In this document: positions 45,440-53,116 of the stretch, in pieces
Position numbering within the stretch: position 1 is the stretch's first letter
How the letters are laid out: each line of letters begins with the position of its first letter
Origin: Bradyrhizobium sp.
GTDB taxonomy: Bacteria; Pseudomonadota; Alphaproteobacteria; Rhizobiales; Xanthobacteraceae
Length of the DNA stretch: 64,000 nucleotides
Assembly: GCF_022844465.1 (NCBI RefSeq)
Contig: NZ_JALHLP010000005.1
Span: 62,001-126,000, forward strand
Direction: 5' to 3'
Translations under genes and position numbers: made by a program
The notes under the pieces: model-generated
Told to the model about the DNA's origin: nothing
Database searches by the model: none
The model's input: only the letters and a program-made list of their open reading frames with translations

Positions 45440-45680
45440 GTCCGTCTCCTTGACCGCTCCATGACCGCGCCGATTGCGTCGTCATGCCACCAACCTCATG
45501 CTAAACTTGCACAAAGGCCATGTATTTGTTGAATTAAACTATCCCCACATTATCGGCATTTCGGGGTATCAAAGGCATCACGTTGTAGCGACCTTGATCA
45601 AGATTAGTACGGACGCCAGGCGTTAGATATCGATCAGAACACTTGAACCGAACATTTGAACCTGAACACGTGCACCAATC
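45440..45680. promoter_or_regulatory. Divergent promoter region, moxR / DUF1285
   Basis: Clearly AT-rich from ~45495 to 45655 compared with flanks (CTAAACTTGCACAAAGG, TTGTTGAATTAAACTAT), as expected for two divergent promoters. No exact operator assigned. Confidence 0.45.
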
Positions 45681-46325
45681 GTGCCAGATCAACAGTCAGA
45701 CTCCGGGCAAACAATGGCGAAGCAAGGGCAATCCGGCGCTCAGGGCCTCGAAGGACTAACGGTCGCGGCACGCGAGGCCGCCAACGCCGCCCCGGCCGGC
45801 AAAGGGCTGCCACCGGTGCACCTGTGGAACCCGCCATTCTGCGGCGATCTCGACATGCGAATCGCCAGTGATGGTACCTGGTTCTATCTGGGCACCCCGA
45901 TCGGGCGGCCGGCGCTGGTGCGCCTGTTCTCGACCATTCTGAAGCGCGAGGGCGGCAAGCACTTTCTCGTGACCCCGGTCGAGAAAGTCGGCATTCGCGT
46001 CGACGATGCGCCGTTCCTGGCGGTGGAGATGCTGACCGAGGCCGGCGAGGGAGGCCGGTTGCTGCGCTTTCGCACCAATGTCGACGACTGGGTGCCATGC
46101 GATTCCTCACATCGCCTGCGGTTCGAGATGGCGGCCGACGGCGGGTTGACCCCTTATCTGCATGTTCGCGCCGATCTGTGGGCCAAGGTGACCCGCGCGC
46201 TCTATTACGATCTGGTTGACATGGGGGAGGAGCGGGTGGTCGATGGACAGACCATGTTCGGGATCGAGTCCGGCGGCGAATTCTTCGCCATGGCGGATGC
46301 CAGGCAGGTGAGGGACGCGGTTTGA
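45681..46325 (+). CDS. DUF1285 family protein
   Basis: 214 residues. Matches DUF1285: PPFCGDLDMRIASDGTWFYLGTPIGRPALVRLFSTILKRE, then FLVTPVEKVGIRVDDAPFLAVEM. The protein is predicted soluble. Function unknown. Start is a GTG at 45681; an ATG at 45714 is possible. Its stop overlaps the start of the CoA pyrophosphatase-like gene. Confidence 0.9.
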   Translation: MPDQQSDSGQTMAKQGQSGAQGLEGLTVAAREAANAAPAGKGLPPVHLWNPPFCGDLDMRIASDGTWFYLGTPIGRPALVRLFSTILKREGGKHFLVTPVEKVGIRVDDAPFLAVEMLTEAGEGGRLLRFRTNVDDWVPCDSSHRLRFEMAADGGLTPYLHVRADLWAKVTRALYYDLVDMGEERVVDGQTMFGIESGGEFFAMADARQVRDAV

Positions 46326-46996
46326 ACGAGCCGATGCTGAGGAAGATGGAAGCGGCTCCGATCGACTCGGCGGAATTCTTCGCGCGGAGCCAGGCGCGGC
46401 TGAGTTTCGAGGTGCCGCCCGGCCTGATCGATCCCAATATCGTTCCCAGGACCGGCGACGAGGGTAATGACCGGATGCTGGAGATCATCGCGCGCGAGCA
46501 GCCGGTGCGACCGGCGGCGGTTTTGATTGCGGTGGTCGACCATCGCGAGCCGACCGTCCTGCTGACACAGCGCGCGCCGCATCTGGCGAGCCACGCCGGC
46601 CAGATCTCGTTTCCAGGCGGCAAGATCGACGCGACCGACGCCTCGCCGCTCGACGCCGCCTTGCGCGAGGCGGAGGAGGAGGTCGGCCTGACGCGCGACT
46701 TCATCGAGCCGATCGGCTATCTCGATCTCTATGGAACTGCGCTCGGCTTTCGCATCCTGCCGACGGTCGCGCGGGTCAAGCCCGGCTTCAAGCTGGCCAT
46801 CAACGAGGGCGAGGTGGATGACGCCTTCGAGGTGCCGCTGGCGTTTCTGATGAATCCTGAAAATCACCAGATCCACTCCAGGGAGTTTCGCGGCATCGAG
46901 CGTTCCTATTATGCGATGCCGTTCGCCGAGCGCTACATCTGGGGCGCGACCGCAGGCATCCTGCGCGTATTGTATGAGCGGATCTATCTCGCATGA
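46322..46996 (+). CDS. Nudix hydrolase, CoA pyrophosphatase-like
   Basis: 224 residues. The box reads GGKIDATDASPLDAALREAEEEVGL, preceded by LLTQRAPHLASHAGQISFPGG, the UPF0035 motif that marks CoA diphosphatases (NudL type). The enzyme would hydrolyse CoA to phosphopantetheine and 3',5'-ADP. TTG start inside the DUF1285 stop (ATG at 46334 possible); its stop overlaps the next gene. Confidence 0.93.
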   Translation: MNEPMLRKMEAAPIDSAEFFARSQARLSFEVPPGLIDPNIVPRTGDEGNDRMLEIIAREQPVRPAAVLIAVVDHREPTVLLTQRAPHLASHAGQISFPGGKIDATDASPLDAALREAEEEVGLTRDFIEPIGYLDLYGTALGFRILPTVARVKPGFKLAINEGEVDDAFEVPLAFLMNPENHQIHSREFRGIERSYYAMPFAERYIWGATAGILRVLYERIYLA

Positions 46997-47271
46997 TACG
47001 TCCGGTCCTGACCGAGATCGCAATTTTCCTGATCCCGTTCGCAGCCTATGCGCTGTTTTTAATTGTAACCCGCGCCGGATTGCTCGCGTCCTCGTCCTGG
47101 CCCTGGCATCTGGTCGCCAAACTGACGCTGGGGTCGCTGCTGCTGGTCGTGGTCAGCTTCGTCATCCTCGCTCATTTCTCCGGCGCGCCGCCGAATTCGA
47201 CCTATGTTCCCGCCCGTCTCGAGAACGGCAGGCTGGTTCCCGGAACCGAAATCCCCGGAGCAGGAAAATGA
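46993..47271 (+). CDS. DUF6111 family small membrane protein
   Basis: 92 residues with two membrane segments (VLTEIAIFLIPFAAYALFLIVTR and LTLGSLLLVVVSFVILAHF) and a short C-terminal tail (GAPPNSTYVPARLENGRLVPGTE). Coupled by 4-bp overlaps to the Nudix gene before and the CCA transferase gene after. This small gene between the two is characteristic of Rhizobiales; function unknown. Confidence 0.87.
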   Translation: MIRPVLTEIAIFLIPFAAYALFLIVTRAGLLASSSWPWHLVAKLTLGSLLLVVVSFVILAHFSGAPPNSTYVPARLENGRLVPGTEIPGAGK

Positions 47272-48524
47272 CCGGGACCCGGGTGCTGTCGGACGCGCCC
47301 TGGCTCCGGTCAGGCCCGGCCGCGCGCGTCCTTGCCCTGCTCAATGGCGAAGGCGAGGAAGCCCGCGTGATCGGCGGCGCGGTGCGCAATGCGCTTCTGG
47401 AAATTCCGGTCGCCGATATCGACATCGCGACCACCGCGCTGCCCGACGAGGTCGTCCGCCGCGCCAGGGCGGCGGGCATCAAATGCGTGCCGACCGGCAT
47501 CGACCACGGCACCGTGACCCTGGTGATCGACGCCCAGCCGTTCGAGGTCACGACCCTGCGCGAGGATACCGAGACCTATGGCCGCAAGGCCAAGGTTGTG
47601 TTCGGCCGGGACTGGGTTCGCGACGCGGAACGGCGCGACTTCACCATCAACGGGCTTTCCGTCGATGCCGCAGGCGTCGTGCATGACCACGTCGGCGGGC
47701 TTGCCGATGTCGCCGCCAAGCGGGTGCGGTTCATCGGCGACGCCGGCCAGCGCATCGCCGAGGATTATCTGCGTATCCTGCGCTTTTTCCGCATGCATGC
47801 CGCCTATGGGACGGGCGAACCCGATCGCACCGGATACCTCGCCTGCATCGCCGGCCGCGCAGGTTTGGCCGGGCTTTCCGCCGAACGGGTGCGGATGGAG
47901 ATGTTGAAGCTGCTGGTCGCGGAGGGGGCAGGGGGCGCGGCGCAGGCGATGGCGGATGCCGGCCTGCTGCTGGCGATCTTCGGCGGCGTCACCTACACCG
48001 GCGCGTTCGCCTCGATGATCGCGGCGGAGCGCGTGCTGGGACTTGCGCCGAACCCGGTGCGGCGGCTGGCCGCGCTGGCGGTTGCCGTCACGGAAGACGC
48101 CAAGCGCGTTGCGTCGCGGCTTCGTCTCTCCAACGCGGAAGCCAGGGCGCTCGACTCCATGGGTCATCGCTGGTGGCGCTTCGTCGGCAAGGACGAGGCG
48201 CGGGCGCGGCGGCTGCTCTACCGGATCGGCGAGGACCCCTATCGCGACCGGCTGATGCTGGCGTGGGCGCGTGCCGGCGCAGGCAGCGACCCGGGGCACT
48301 GGCGCGAGCTTGCGATCTTGCCACAGCGCTGGAGCACCCCGAAATTTCCGCTCAAGGCGGCGGATTTCATCGCGCGCGGCATTGCCGAAGGCCCCGCGCT
48401 CGGCCATGTGCTCACGCTTGCGGAAGACGCCTGGCTCGCGGCGGATTTTCCACTGGATCAATCCACGCTCGACGCCATCGCCGATCGGGCTGCCGCCCGG
48501 CTCGCCCGCGACCACCGGCTGTGA
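47268..48524 (+). CDS. cca: CCA tRNA nucleotidyltransferase (class II)
   Basis: 418 residues. Nucleotidyltransferase motifs: VIGGAVRNALL (residues ~29-39), IADIDIATTALPDEV carrying the catalytic DxD, AERRDFTINGLSVDA, and RFIGDAGQRIAEDYLRILRFFRMHAAYG. It adds or repairs the 3' CCA end of tRNAs. The poly(A) polymerase family is related, but the overall length and tail fit alphaproteobacterial CCA enzymes. Starts by ATGA overlap with DUF6111. Confidence 0.9.
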   Translation: MTGTRVLSDAPWLRSGPAARVLALLNGEGEEARVIGGAVRNALLEIPVADIDIATTALPDEVVRRARAAGIKCVPTGIDHGTVTLVIDAQPFEVTTLREDTETYGRKAKVVFGRDWVRDAERRDFTINGLSVDAAGVVHDHVGGLADVAAKRVRFIGDAGQRIAEDYLRILRFFRMHAAYGTGEPDRTGYLACIAGRAGLAGLSAERVRMEMLKLLVAEGAGGAAQAMADAGLLLAIFGGVTYTGAFASMIAAERVLGLAPNPVRRLAALAVAVTEDAKRVASRLRLSNAEARALDSMGHRWWRFVGKDEARARRLLYRIGEDPYRDRLMLAWARAGAGSDPGHWRELAILPQRWSTPKFPLKAADFIARGIAEGPALGHVLTLAEDAWLAADFPLDQSTLDAIADRAAARLARDHRL

Positions 48525-48551
48525 GTATCCCCGCTGGCTGGACAGGCCATT

Positions 48552-49283
48552 TCATCCGTTCGCGGGCGGCAGCAGTTCCATCAGCGATCGGATGATGCGA
48601 TCCGGCTTCACGGGGGAGCCCGCCGGCAGGCCCTCGCCATGCACGTCGATCCAGATCGCGTAGATGCCAAGCCGCTGCGGCGCCTCGACCTCCCATTCCA
48701 GATTGTCACCGACCATCCAGGTCTCGGGAGCGGTAACGCCGAGCGCCTGCATGGCGTGCAGATAGGCGCGCTCTTCCGGCTTGCCAAAACCATGCTCGCC
48801 CTCGATCTGGATGTGGTCGAACCGATGCGACAGCGCAAAGCGCTCGACCTTGGCGCGCTGGGCGGCGCCGGCGCCGTTGGTCACCAACGCCAGTTTCACC
48901 CCGCGCGCCTTCAATTCGTCGATGGCGTCATGCGCGCCGGGGAAAACGAACATCTCTTCCTCGCGGTAGGCGGTGAAGCGGTCGGCGAGCCTGTCCGCCA
49001 GATCCACCGCCAGGACATGGCCGTCGGCTGCGAGCGCGGCAAATCCGTCCCTGACCACCACGCGTCGCGCCTCGTTCAGCTTGAGCCGCCATTCGGCCTC
49101 CGCGACCGCCCAGAACTGCCGCGCGGAATCCAGCACCGCGGTGGCGACCTGTTTGGACGTCAAGGGCCCAAACTCGCCGGAAAATTCGCTCGCGACATGG
49201 TGCCAGGCGATCTCGGGGCGGCCATAGGCCGACAGGATCGTGTCGTCCATGTCGATCAGCATGGCGCGGGGCAGCTCAGTCAT
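48552..49283 (-). CDS. HAD family hydrolase
   Basis: 243 residues. Motif I MLIDMDDTILSAYG has the nucleophile Asp; motif II LVTNGAG; motif III/IV GKPEERAYLHAM ... TWMVGDNLEWEV. It is a phosphatase of the DHS/YjjG-like type; substrate unknown. The ATG at 49283 is preferred over 49373. It points toward cca, with 27 bp between the stops. Confidence 0.9.
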   Translation of the reverse strand: MTELPRAMLIDMDDTILSAYGRPEIAWHHVASEFSGEFGPLTSKQVATAVLDSARQFWAVAEAEWRLKLNEARRVVVRDGFAALAADGHVLAVDLADRLADRFTAYREEEMFVFPGAHDAIDELKARGVKLALVTNGAGAAQRAKVERFALSHRFDHIQIEGEHGFGKPEERAYLHAMQALGVTAPETWMVGDNLEWEVEAPQRLGIYAIWIDVHGEGLPAGSPVKPDRIIRSLMELLPPANG

Positions 49284-49437
49284 GCGTGACGGCCATTTCG
49301 CTTCCAGCGGTATCGACCACGGCAAGCTGCGGCCGGTTTGCCGCGAATACCAGATACCTCGCACGGCGTCCAATTCGGGGAAACGACGCCGCCAGGCCAG
49401 GGAAGCCGGGCGACGTCAGGGTTCCCACTAGTTTCCC

Positions 49438-49704
49438 TCAAGCAACCTTGCTGTTCTCGGCCTCTTCTTCGTCGTCATCGGCTTCCTCTTCGTCGTCTTC
49501 TTCGTCGTCATCGGACGTATCGGTTTCGGCAAGCTCAAGCACGGCAAGCGGCAGCGTTTCGCGAAAGAGATCGCCTTCGTTGCCCATCCATACGCACGCA
49601 GCATTACCGCCGTTGACCTCCACCACGCTAAGCGGATGGCCGCCGGACTTCAGAATTACGACATCGCCGGGCTTCAAATCCATGATCTGCTCCTTGGATA
49701 ACAT
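49438..49704 (-). CDS. DUF2158 (YodC-like) protein with acidic tail
   Basis: 88 residues. The first half (IMDLKPGDVVILKSGGHPLSVVEVNGG, then CVWMGNEGDLFRETLP) is a DUF2158/YodC small beta domain. The last ~27 residues are almost wholly Asp/Glu, encoded by GAC/GAA/GAG runs (49447-49520). DUF2158 proteins are small and unassigned. The start at 49704 keeps the domain; another in frame at 49734. Confidence 0.82.
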   Translation of the reverse strand: MLSKEQIMDLKPGDVVILKSGGHPLSVVEVNGGNAACVWMGNEGDLFRETLPLAVLELAETDTSDDDEEDDEEEADDDEEEAENSKVA

Positions 49705-49743
49705 GACACGACCAGCATCATAGCGATCAGTCATGACAGGAGA

Positions 49744-50631
49744 TCATGGCCACTTTACCTCCGGCGGCATCGACGACAGGATCGAATCGACGTTGCCGCC
49801 GGTTTTCAGTCCGAAGATGGTGCCGCGGTCATAGAGCAGGTTGAACTCCACATAGCGCCCGCGCCGGATCAACTGTTCCTCGCGATCCGCCGCATCCCAG
49901 GCGAGGCCGAAATTGCGCCTGACCAGTTCAGGATAGATTTTCAGGAAGGCGCGGCCGACATCCCGGGTGAAGGCGAGATCGGCGTCCCAGTCACCGGAGT
50001 CGTGCCAGTCGTAGAAGATCCCGCCGATGCCGCGCGCCTCCTTGCGGTGCGGCAGGTAGAAATACTCGTCACACCACTTCCTGTACTTGTCGTAGTCGGC
50101 CACGCCGTTCGATCCGTCGCAGGCCTCCTTCATCGCCCGATGGAAGGCGAGCGTGTCGGGGTCGTCCTGGGCGCGGCGCCGGTCGAGCACCGGCGTCAGG
50201 TCGGCGCCGCCGCCGAACCAGGCCTTGGTGGTGACCACGAAGCGGGTGTTCATGTGAACGGCAGGCACGTGCGGATTGTGCATGTGGGCGATCAGCGAAA
50301 TCCCCGACGCCCAGAATCGCGGGTCGTCCGCGGCGCCCGGAATCTGGGCGCGAAATTCCGGCGCGAATTCGCCATGCACGGTGGAGCAGTGCACGCCGAC
50401 CTTCTCGAACAGCCTGCCGCGCATCATCGACATCACGCCGCCGCCGCCCGGCTTGCCGGTGTGGTCGGTGCGGGTCCAGGGCGTGCGCGCAAAGCGTCCG
50501 GCCTCGCCCGGATAGAGCGAGGCCGGTGCATCGTCTTCCAGCCGCTCGAACGCCGCGCAGATGTCGTCACGCAGCGCCTCGAACCAGCTCCGCGCCCGCG
50601 TCTTGCGATCCTCGATCTGCGATAGGTCCAT
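49744..50631 (-). CDS. hemF: Oxygen-dependent coproporphyrinogen III oxidase
   Basis: 295 residues. Converts coproporphyrinogen III to protoporphyrinogen IX using O2 in heme synthesis. Signatures: [64 protein letters not shown] and the C-terminal [22 protein letters not shown]. It starts just inside a region with a family B repeat; a start at 50655 would read into the repeat and is rejected. Confidence 0.96.
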   Translation of the reverse strand: MDLSQIEDRKTRARSWFEALRDDICAAFERLEDDAPASLYPGEAGRFARTPWTRTDHTGKPGGGGVMSMMRGRLFEKVGVHCSTVHGEFAPEFRAQIPGAADDPRFWASGISLIAHMHNPHVPAVHMNTRFVVTTKAWFGGGADLTPVLDRRRAQDDPDTLAFHRAMKEACDGSNGVADYDKYRKWCDEYFYLPHRKEARGIGGIFYDWHDSGDWDADLAFTRDVGRAFLKIYPELVRRNFGLAWDAADREEQLIRRGRYVEFNLLYDRGTIFGLKTGGNVDSILSSMPPEVKWP

Positions 50632-50650
50632 GGTCAATCCGTCTCCTTTC

Positions 50651-50730
50651 GTCATTGCGAGCGCAGCGAAGCAATCCATCGTGCCGCGAAAAGAATGGAT
50701 TGCTCCGTCGCTTCGCCCCTCGCAATGACG
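50651..50730. repeat. Intergenic repeat, family B (standard copy)
   Basis: GTCATTGCGAGCGCAGCGAA...CAATCCATCGTGCCGCG...GGATTGCTCCGTCGC...CGCAATGACG. Inverted ends. Confidence 0.9.
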
Positions 50731-50742
50731 GAAATACTGGTC

Positions 50743-51108
50743 CTAGCCCTGTGGCCCGAAATAAGAGCAGCTCTCGTTGCAGCTGTCGCGGTGAACGCTG
50801 ACGCGGCTGATCGCGCAGGAGTGCTGCAGCCGTTCGAAGATGTAGCGCGAAAGGTTTTCCAGCGTCGGCGCCCCCAGCGCCTCGACCTTGTTCAGGAGCT
50901 TGTGGTCGAGGGTCCGGCGGACTTCTTCCATGCCGAGCTCCAGCACGCCGAGGTCGAGCACCATGCCGGTTGAGGGATCGGGCACGCCACGCACGCTCAC
51001 CTCGGCGCGGAACGAGTGGCCGTGAATTTCCTCGCTGGCCGCGCCGAAGGTGGTACCCTTGAGGGCGTGCGCAGCTTCAAAGCGAAACGATTTGGTCAGT
51101 TCCCACAT
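50743..51108 (-). CDS. queD: 6-carboxytetrahydropterin synthase-like (QueD family), altered active site
   Basis: 121 residues. QueD converts dihydroneopterin triphosphate to 6-carboxytetrahydropterin in queuosine synthesis. Zinc histidines are present (FEAAHAL, EEIHGHSF), as is LDHKLLN. However, the Cys normally four residues before HGH is Ser25, and the C-terminal motif RDSCNESC replaces the usual Glu by Asp108. The queE gene follows upstream on the same strand, 17 nt away, supporting queuosine function. Confidence 0.88.
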   Translation of the reverse strand: MWELTKSFRFEAAHALKGTTFGAASEEIHGHSFRAEVSVRGVPDPSTGMVLDLGVLELGMEEVRRTLDHKLLNKVEALGAPTLENLSRYIFERLQHSCAISRVSVHRDSCNESCSYFGPQG

Positions 51109-51125
51109 CTTGAAAATCCTGGATC

Positions 51126-51758
51126 CTATCTGATGCCGAGCGTCTTGTGCGTCTGCAGGCTGAGCCGCCACTGCGGATGGCGCAGGCAATAGTCGACCGC
51201 GCGCGCCGTGTTCTCGATCAGGTCAGGGCCGTCCAGCGGTTGCAGCGAGAAACGCTCGAAATCGAGGCCTGCGAAATCCTCCGGCGCCGCGCCCGGCTGC
51301 GGATAGACCAGCTTCAACTCGTGGCCGCGGCGCACCACGAGGCCGGCGCCGGCTTTGGGGCTGACACAGACCCAGTCCATGCCATCAGGAGGAACGATCG
51401 TGCCGTTGGTCTCGATGCCGATCAGGAAGCCGCGCGCGTGCAGCGCATCGATGAAGGGGGTATCCACCTGCAGCAACGGCTCGCCGCCGGTCAGCACGAC
51501 ATAGCGGTTGGCGGCGTCGCCGGTCCATTGCCCGGCGATGATTTCGGCGAGTTCGTCCGGACCGGCATAGCGGCCGCCGAATGTACCGTCGGTGCCGACA
51601 AAATCGGTGTCGCAAAACCGACAGGTGGCGGTGCCGCGGTCCTGTTCGCGGCCGCTCCAGAGATTGCAGCCGGAAAAACGGCAGAAAACCGCCGCGCGGC
51701 CGGCATGCGCGCCTTCACCCTGCAAGGTCAGAAATATCTCCTTGACCGCGTAACTCAC
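51126..51758 (-). CDS. queE: 7-carboxy-7-deazaguanine synthase
   Basis: 210 residues, radical SAM enzyme making CDG from carboxytetrahydropterin. Iron-sulfur ligands occur as CNLWSG ... CRFCDTDF, with 14 residues between the first and second Cys (CX14CX2C), the QueE variant. Substrate-side blocks FLTLQGEGAHAGRAAVFCR and YVVLTGGEPLLQVD are intact. GTG start overlaps the trmL stop by two bases; queD follows. Confidence 0.94.
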   Translation of the reverse strand: MSYAVKEIFLTLQGEGAHAGRAAVFCRFSGCNLWSGREQDRGTATCRFCDTDFVGTDGTFGGRYAGPDELAEIIAGQWTGDAANRYVVLTGGEPLLQVDTPFIDALHARGFLIGIETNGTIVPPDGMDWVCVSPKAGAGLVVRRGHELKLVYPQPGAAPEDFAGLDFERFSLQPLDGPDLIENTARAVDYCLRHPQWRLSLQTHKTLGIR

Positions 51759-52240
51759 AATCTCTCCTCGGACCGTATCTCGCCCTCAACCGTGGAGCCG
51801 GTCTGCCGCAGCGCCTCGCCCAATGCCATGGCGGCCGCTATGGCCACATTGAGCGAGCGCAAGCCCGGCCTGATCGGGATCGCCAGCCGCGCATCGGCGC
51901 TGCAAGCGACCTCGTCGGTAACCCCCGCTGACTCCCGCCCGAACAGCAGGACATCGTCCCTTCCGTAGCGGAAATCCAGATAGGAGTCGGCGCCCCTGGT
52001 CGTAAACAGCACCAGCCGGAAACCCGCCTCGTTACGCCATTGCTCGAATTTTGACCATGAGTCATGGCGGGTAATGGCGACGTGGTCGAGATAGTCCATT
52101 CCCGCCCGGCGGAAATGCCGATCGGAAGTCGGAAACCCGGCCGGCTCGATAATGTGGGCCGCCACGTCCAGGCATGCGCACAGGCGCAGAATCGTTCCGG
52201 TGTTCTGGGGGATGTCGGGTTGGAAGAGCGCAATCTGCAT
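51755..52240 (-). CDS. trmL: tRNA (cytidine/uridine-2'-O-)-methyltransferase TrmL
   Basis: 161 residues, a minimal SPOUT-class methyltransferase: ALFQPDIPQNTGTILRLCACL at the N-terminus, LLFGRESAGV and LAIPIRPGLRSLNVAIAAAMALGEALRQ forming the SAM-binding knot. It methylates the wobble ribose of tRNA-Leu in relatives. It shares a start/stop overlap with queE, so this is a cluster of anticodon-loop modification genes. Confidence 0.94.
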   Translation of the reverse strand: MQIALFQPDIPQNTGTILRLCACLDVAAHIIEPAGFPTSDRHFRRAGMDYLDHVAITRHDSWSKFEQWRNEAGFRLVLFTTRGADSYLDFRYGRDDVLLFGRESAGVTDEVACSADARLAIPIRPGLRSLNVAIAAAMALGEALRQTGSTVEGEIRSEERL

Positions 52241-52519
52241 GGTGTGGCGGCTTTTGGAAGTGCTGATGAATGTCCGAATAATTCGAGGCCTGGCGCGGAT
52301 TTAGTGCATTGCACGTTTGCGAGCCGATAGCGGGCTTGCGCTATTACGGCAAGGGTGCCAATAGAACGATTCTGGACTGCTTGTTCCGCCGGATTGGGGA
52401 AGGAAGAGCGGTTTTTTTGCCGCCGCGGGGGCCGCGGGCGCCGGCAGCCTCTTGCGGTTGCGCCTCCAGCGTGTCCGGAGACGGTAGCGCCGGCTGCAGA
52501 TGAGAAAGGGCTTGGAATC

Positions 52520-53050
52520 GTGACGACAGCGTCTTCGGCGGGCCATCCGACACGCCGTGATTTCCTTTATGTCGCAACCGGAGCCGTCGCTGCCGTTGGC
52601 GCCGCCGCCACGGTGTGGCCGCTGGTTTCCCAGATGAACCCGGATGCCTCGACGGTCGCGGCAGGCGCGCCGATCGAGGTCGACCTGACCCCGATCGCCG
52701 AAGGACAGGACATCAAGGTGTTCTGGCGCGGCAAGCCGATCTTCGTCAGCCACCGGACCAAGAAGCAGATCGACGAGGCCCGCAAGGTGTCGATCGCGAG
52801 CCTGCCCGATCCGCAAACCGATGAGGCGCGGGTCAAGGCAGGGCATGAACAGTGGCTGGTGGTGATCGGCATCTGCACCCATCTCGGCTGCATCCCGATC
52901 GCCCATGAGGGCCAGTACGACGGCTTTTTCTGCCCCTGCCACGGCTCTCAATACGACACCTCGGGCCGCATTCGCTCAGGCCCCGCGCCCACCAACCTCC
53001 CGGTGCCGCCCTACCAGTTCGTTTCCGATACCAAAATCCAGATCGGCTAA
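52520..53050 (+). CDS. petA: Rieske iron-sulfur subunit of cytochrome bc1
   Basis: 176 residues. A twin-arginine N-terminus ([25 protein letters not shown]) serves as Tat signal and anchor. The [2Fe-2S] ligands are in CTHLGC and CPCHGS. Electrons pass from ubiquinol to cytochrome c1. GTG start; 66 bp before fbcH. In Bradyrhizobium this pair is named fbcF-fbcH. Confidence 0.96.
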   Translation: MTTASSAGHPTRRDFLYVATGAVAAVGAAATVWPLVSQMNPDASTVAAGAPIEVDLTPIAEGQDIKVFWRGKPIFVSHRTKKQIDEARKVSIASLPDPQTDEARVKAGHEQWLVVIGICTHLGCIPIAHEGQYDGFFCPCHGSQYDTSGRIRSGPAPTNLPVPPYQFVSDTKIQIG

Positions 53051-53116
53051 AGGCCCGGGCGTCAGCCCGAGGCCCCTTTGCCCGTCGCGTCGTCTACCTT
53101 CCTCAGGATCGCATCA

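Noticed and set aside
45594..45605. TTGATCAAGAT as an FNR/FixK box before DUF1285
   Set aside because: The TTGAT and ATCAA halves overlap instead of being separated by four bases, so it does not fit the Fnr/FixK site.
48639..49289. Plus-strand frame opposite the HAD phosphatase gene
   Set aside because: No ribosome site and no motif; HAD motifs are intact on the minus strand.
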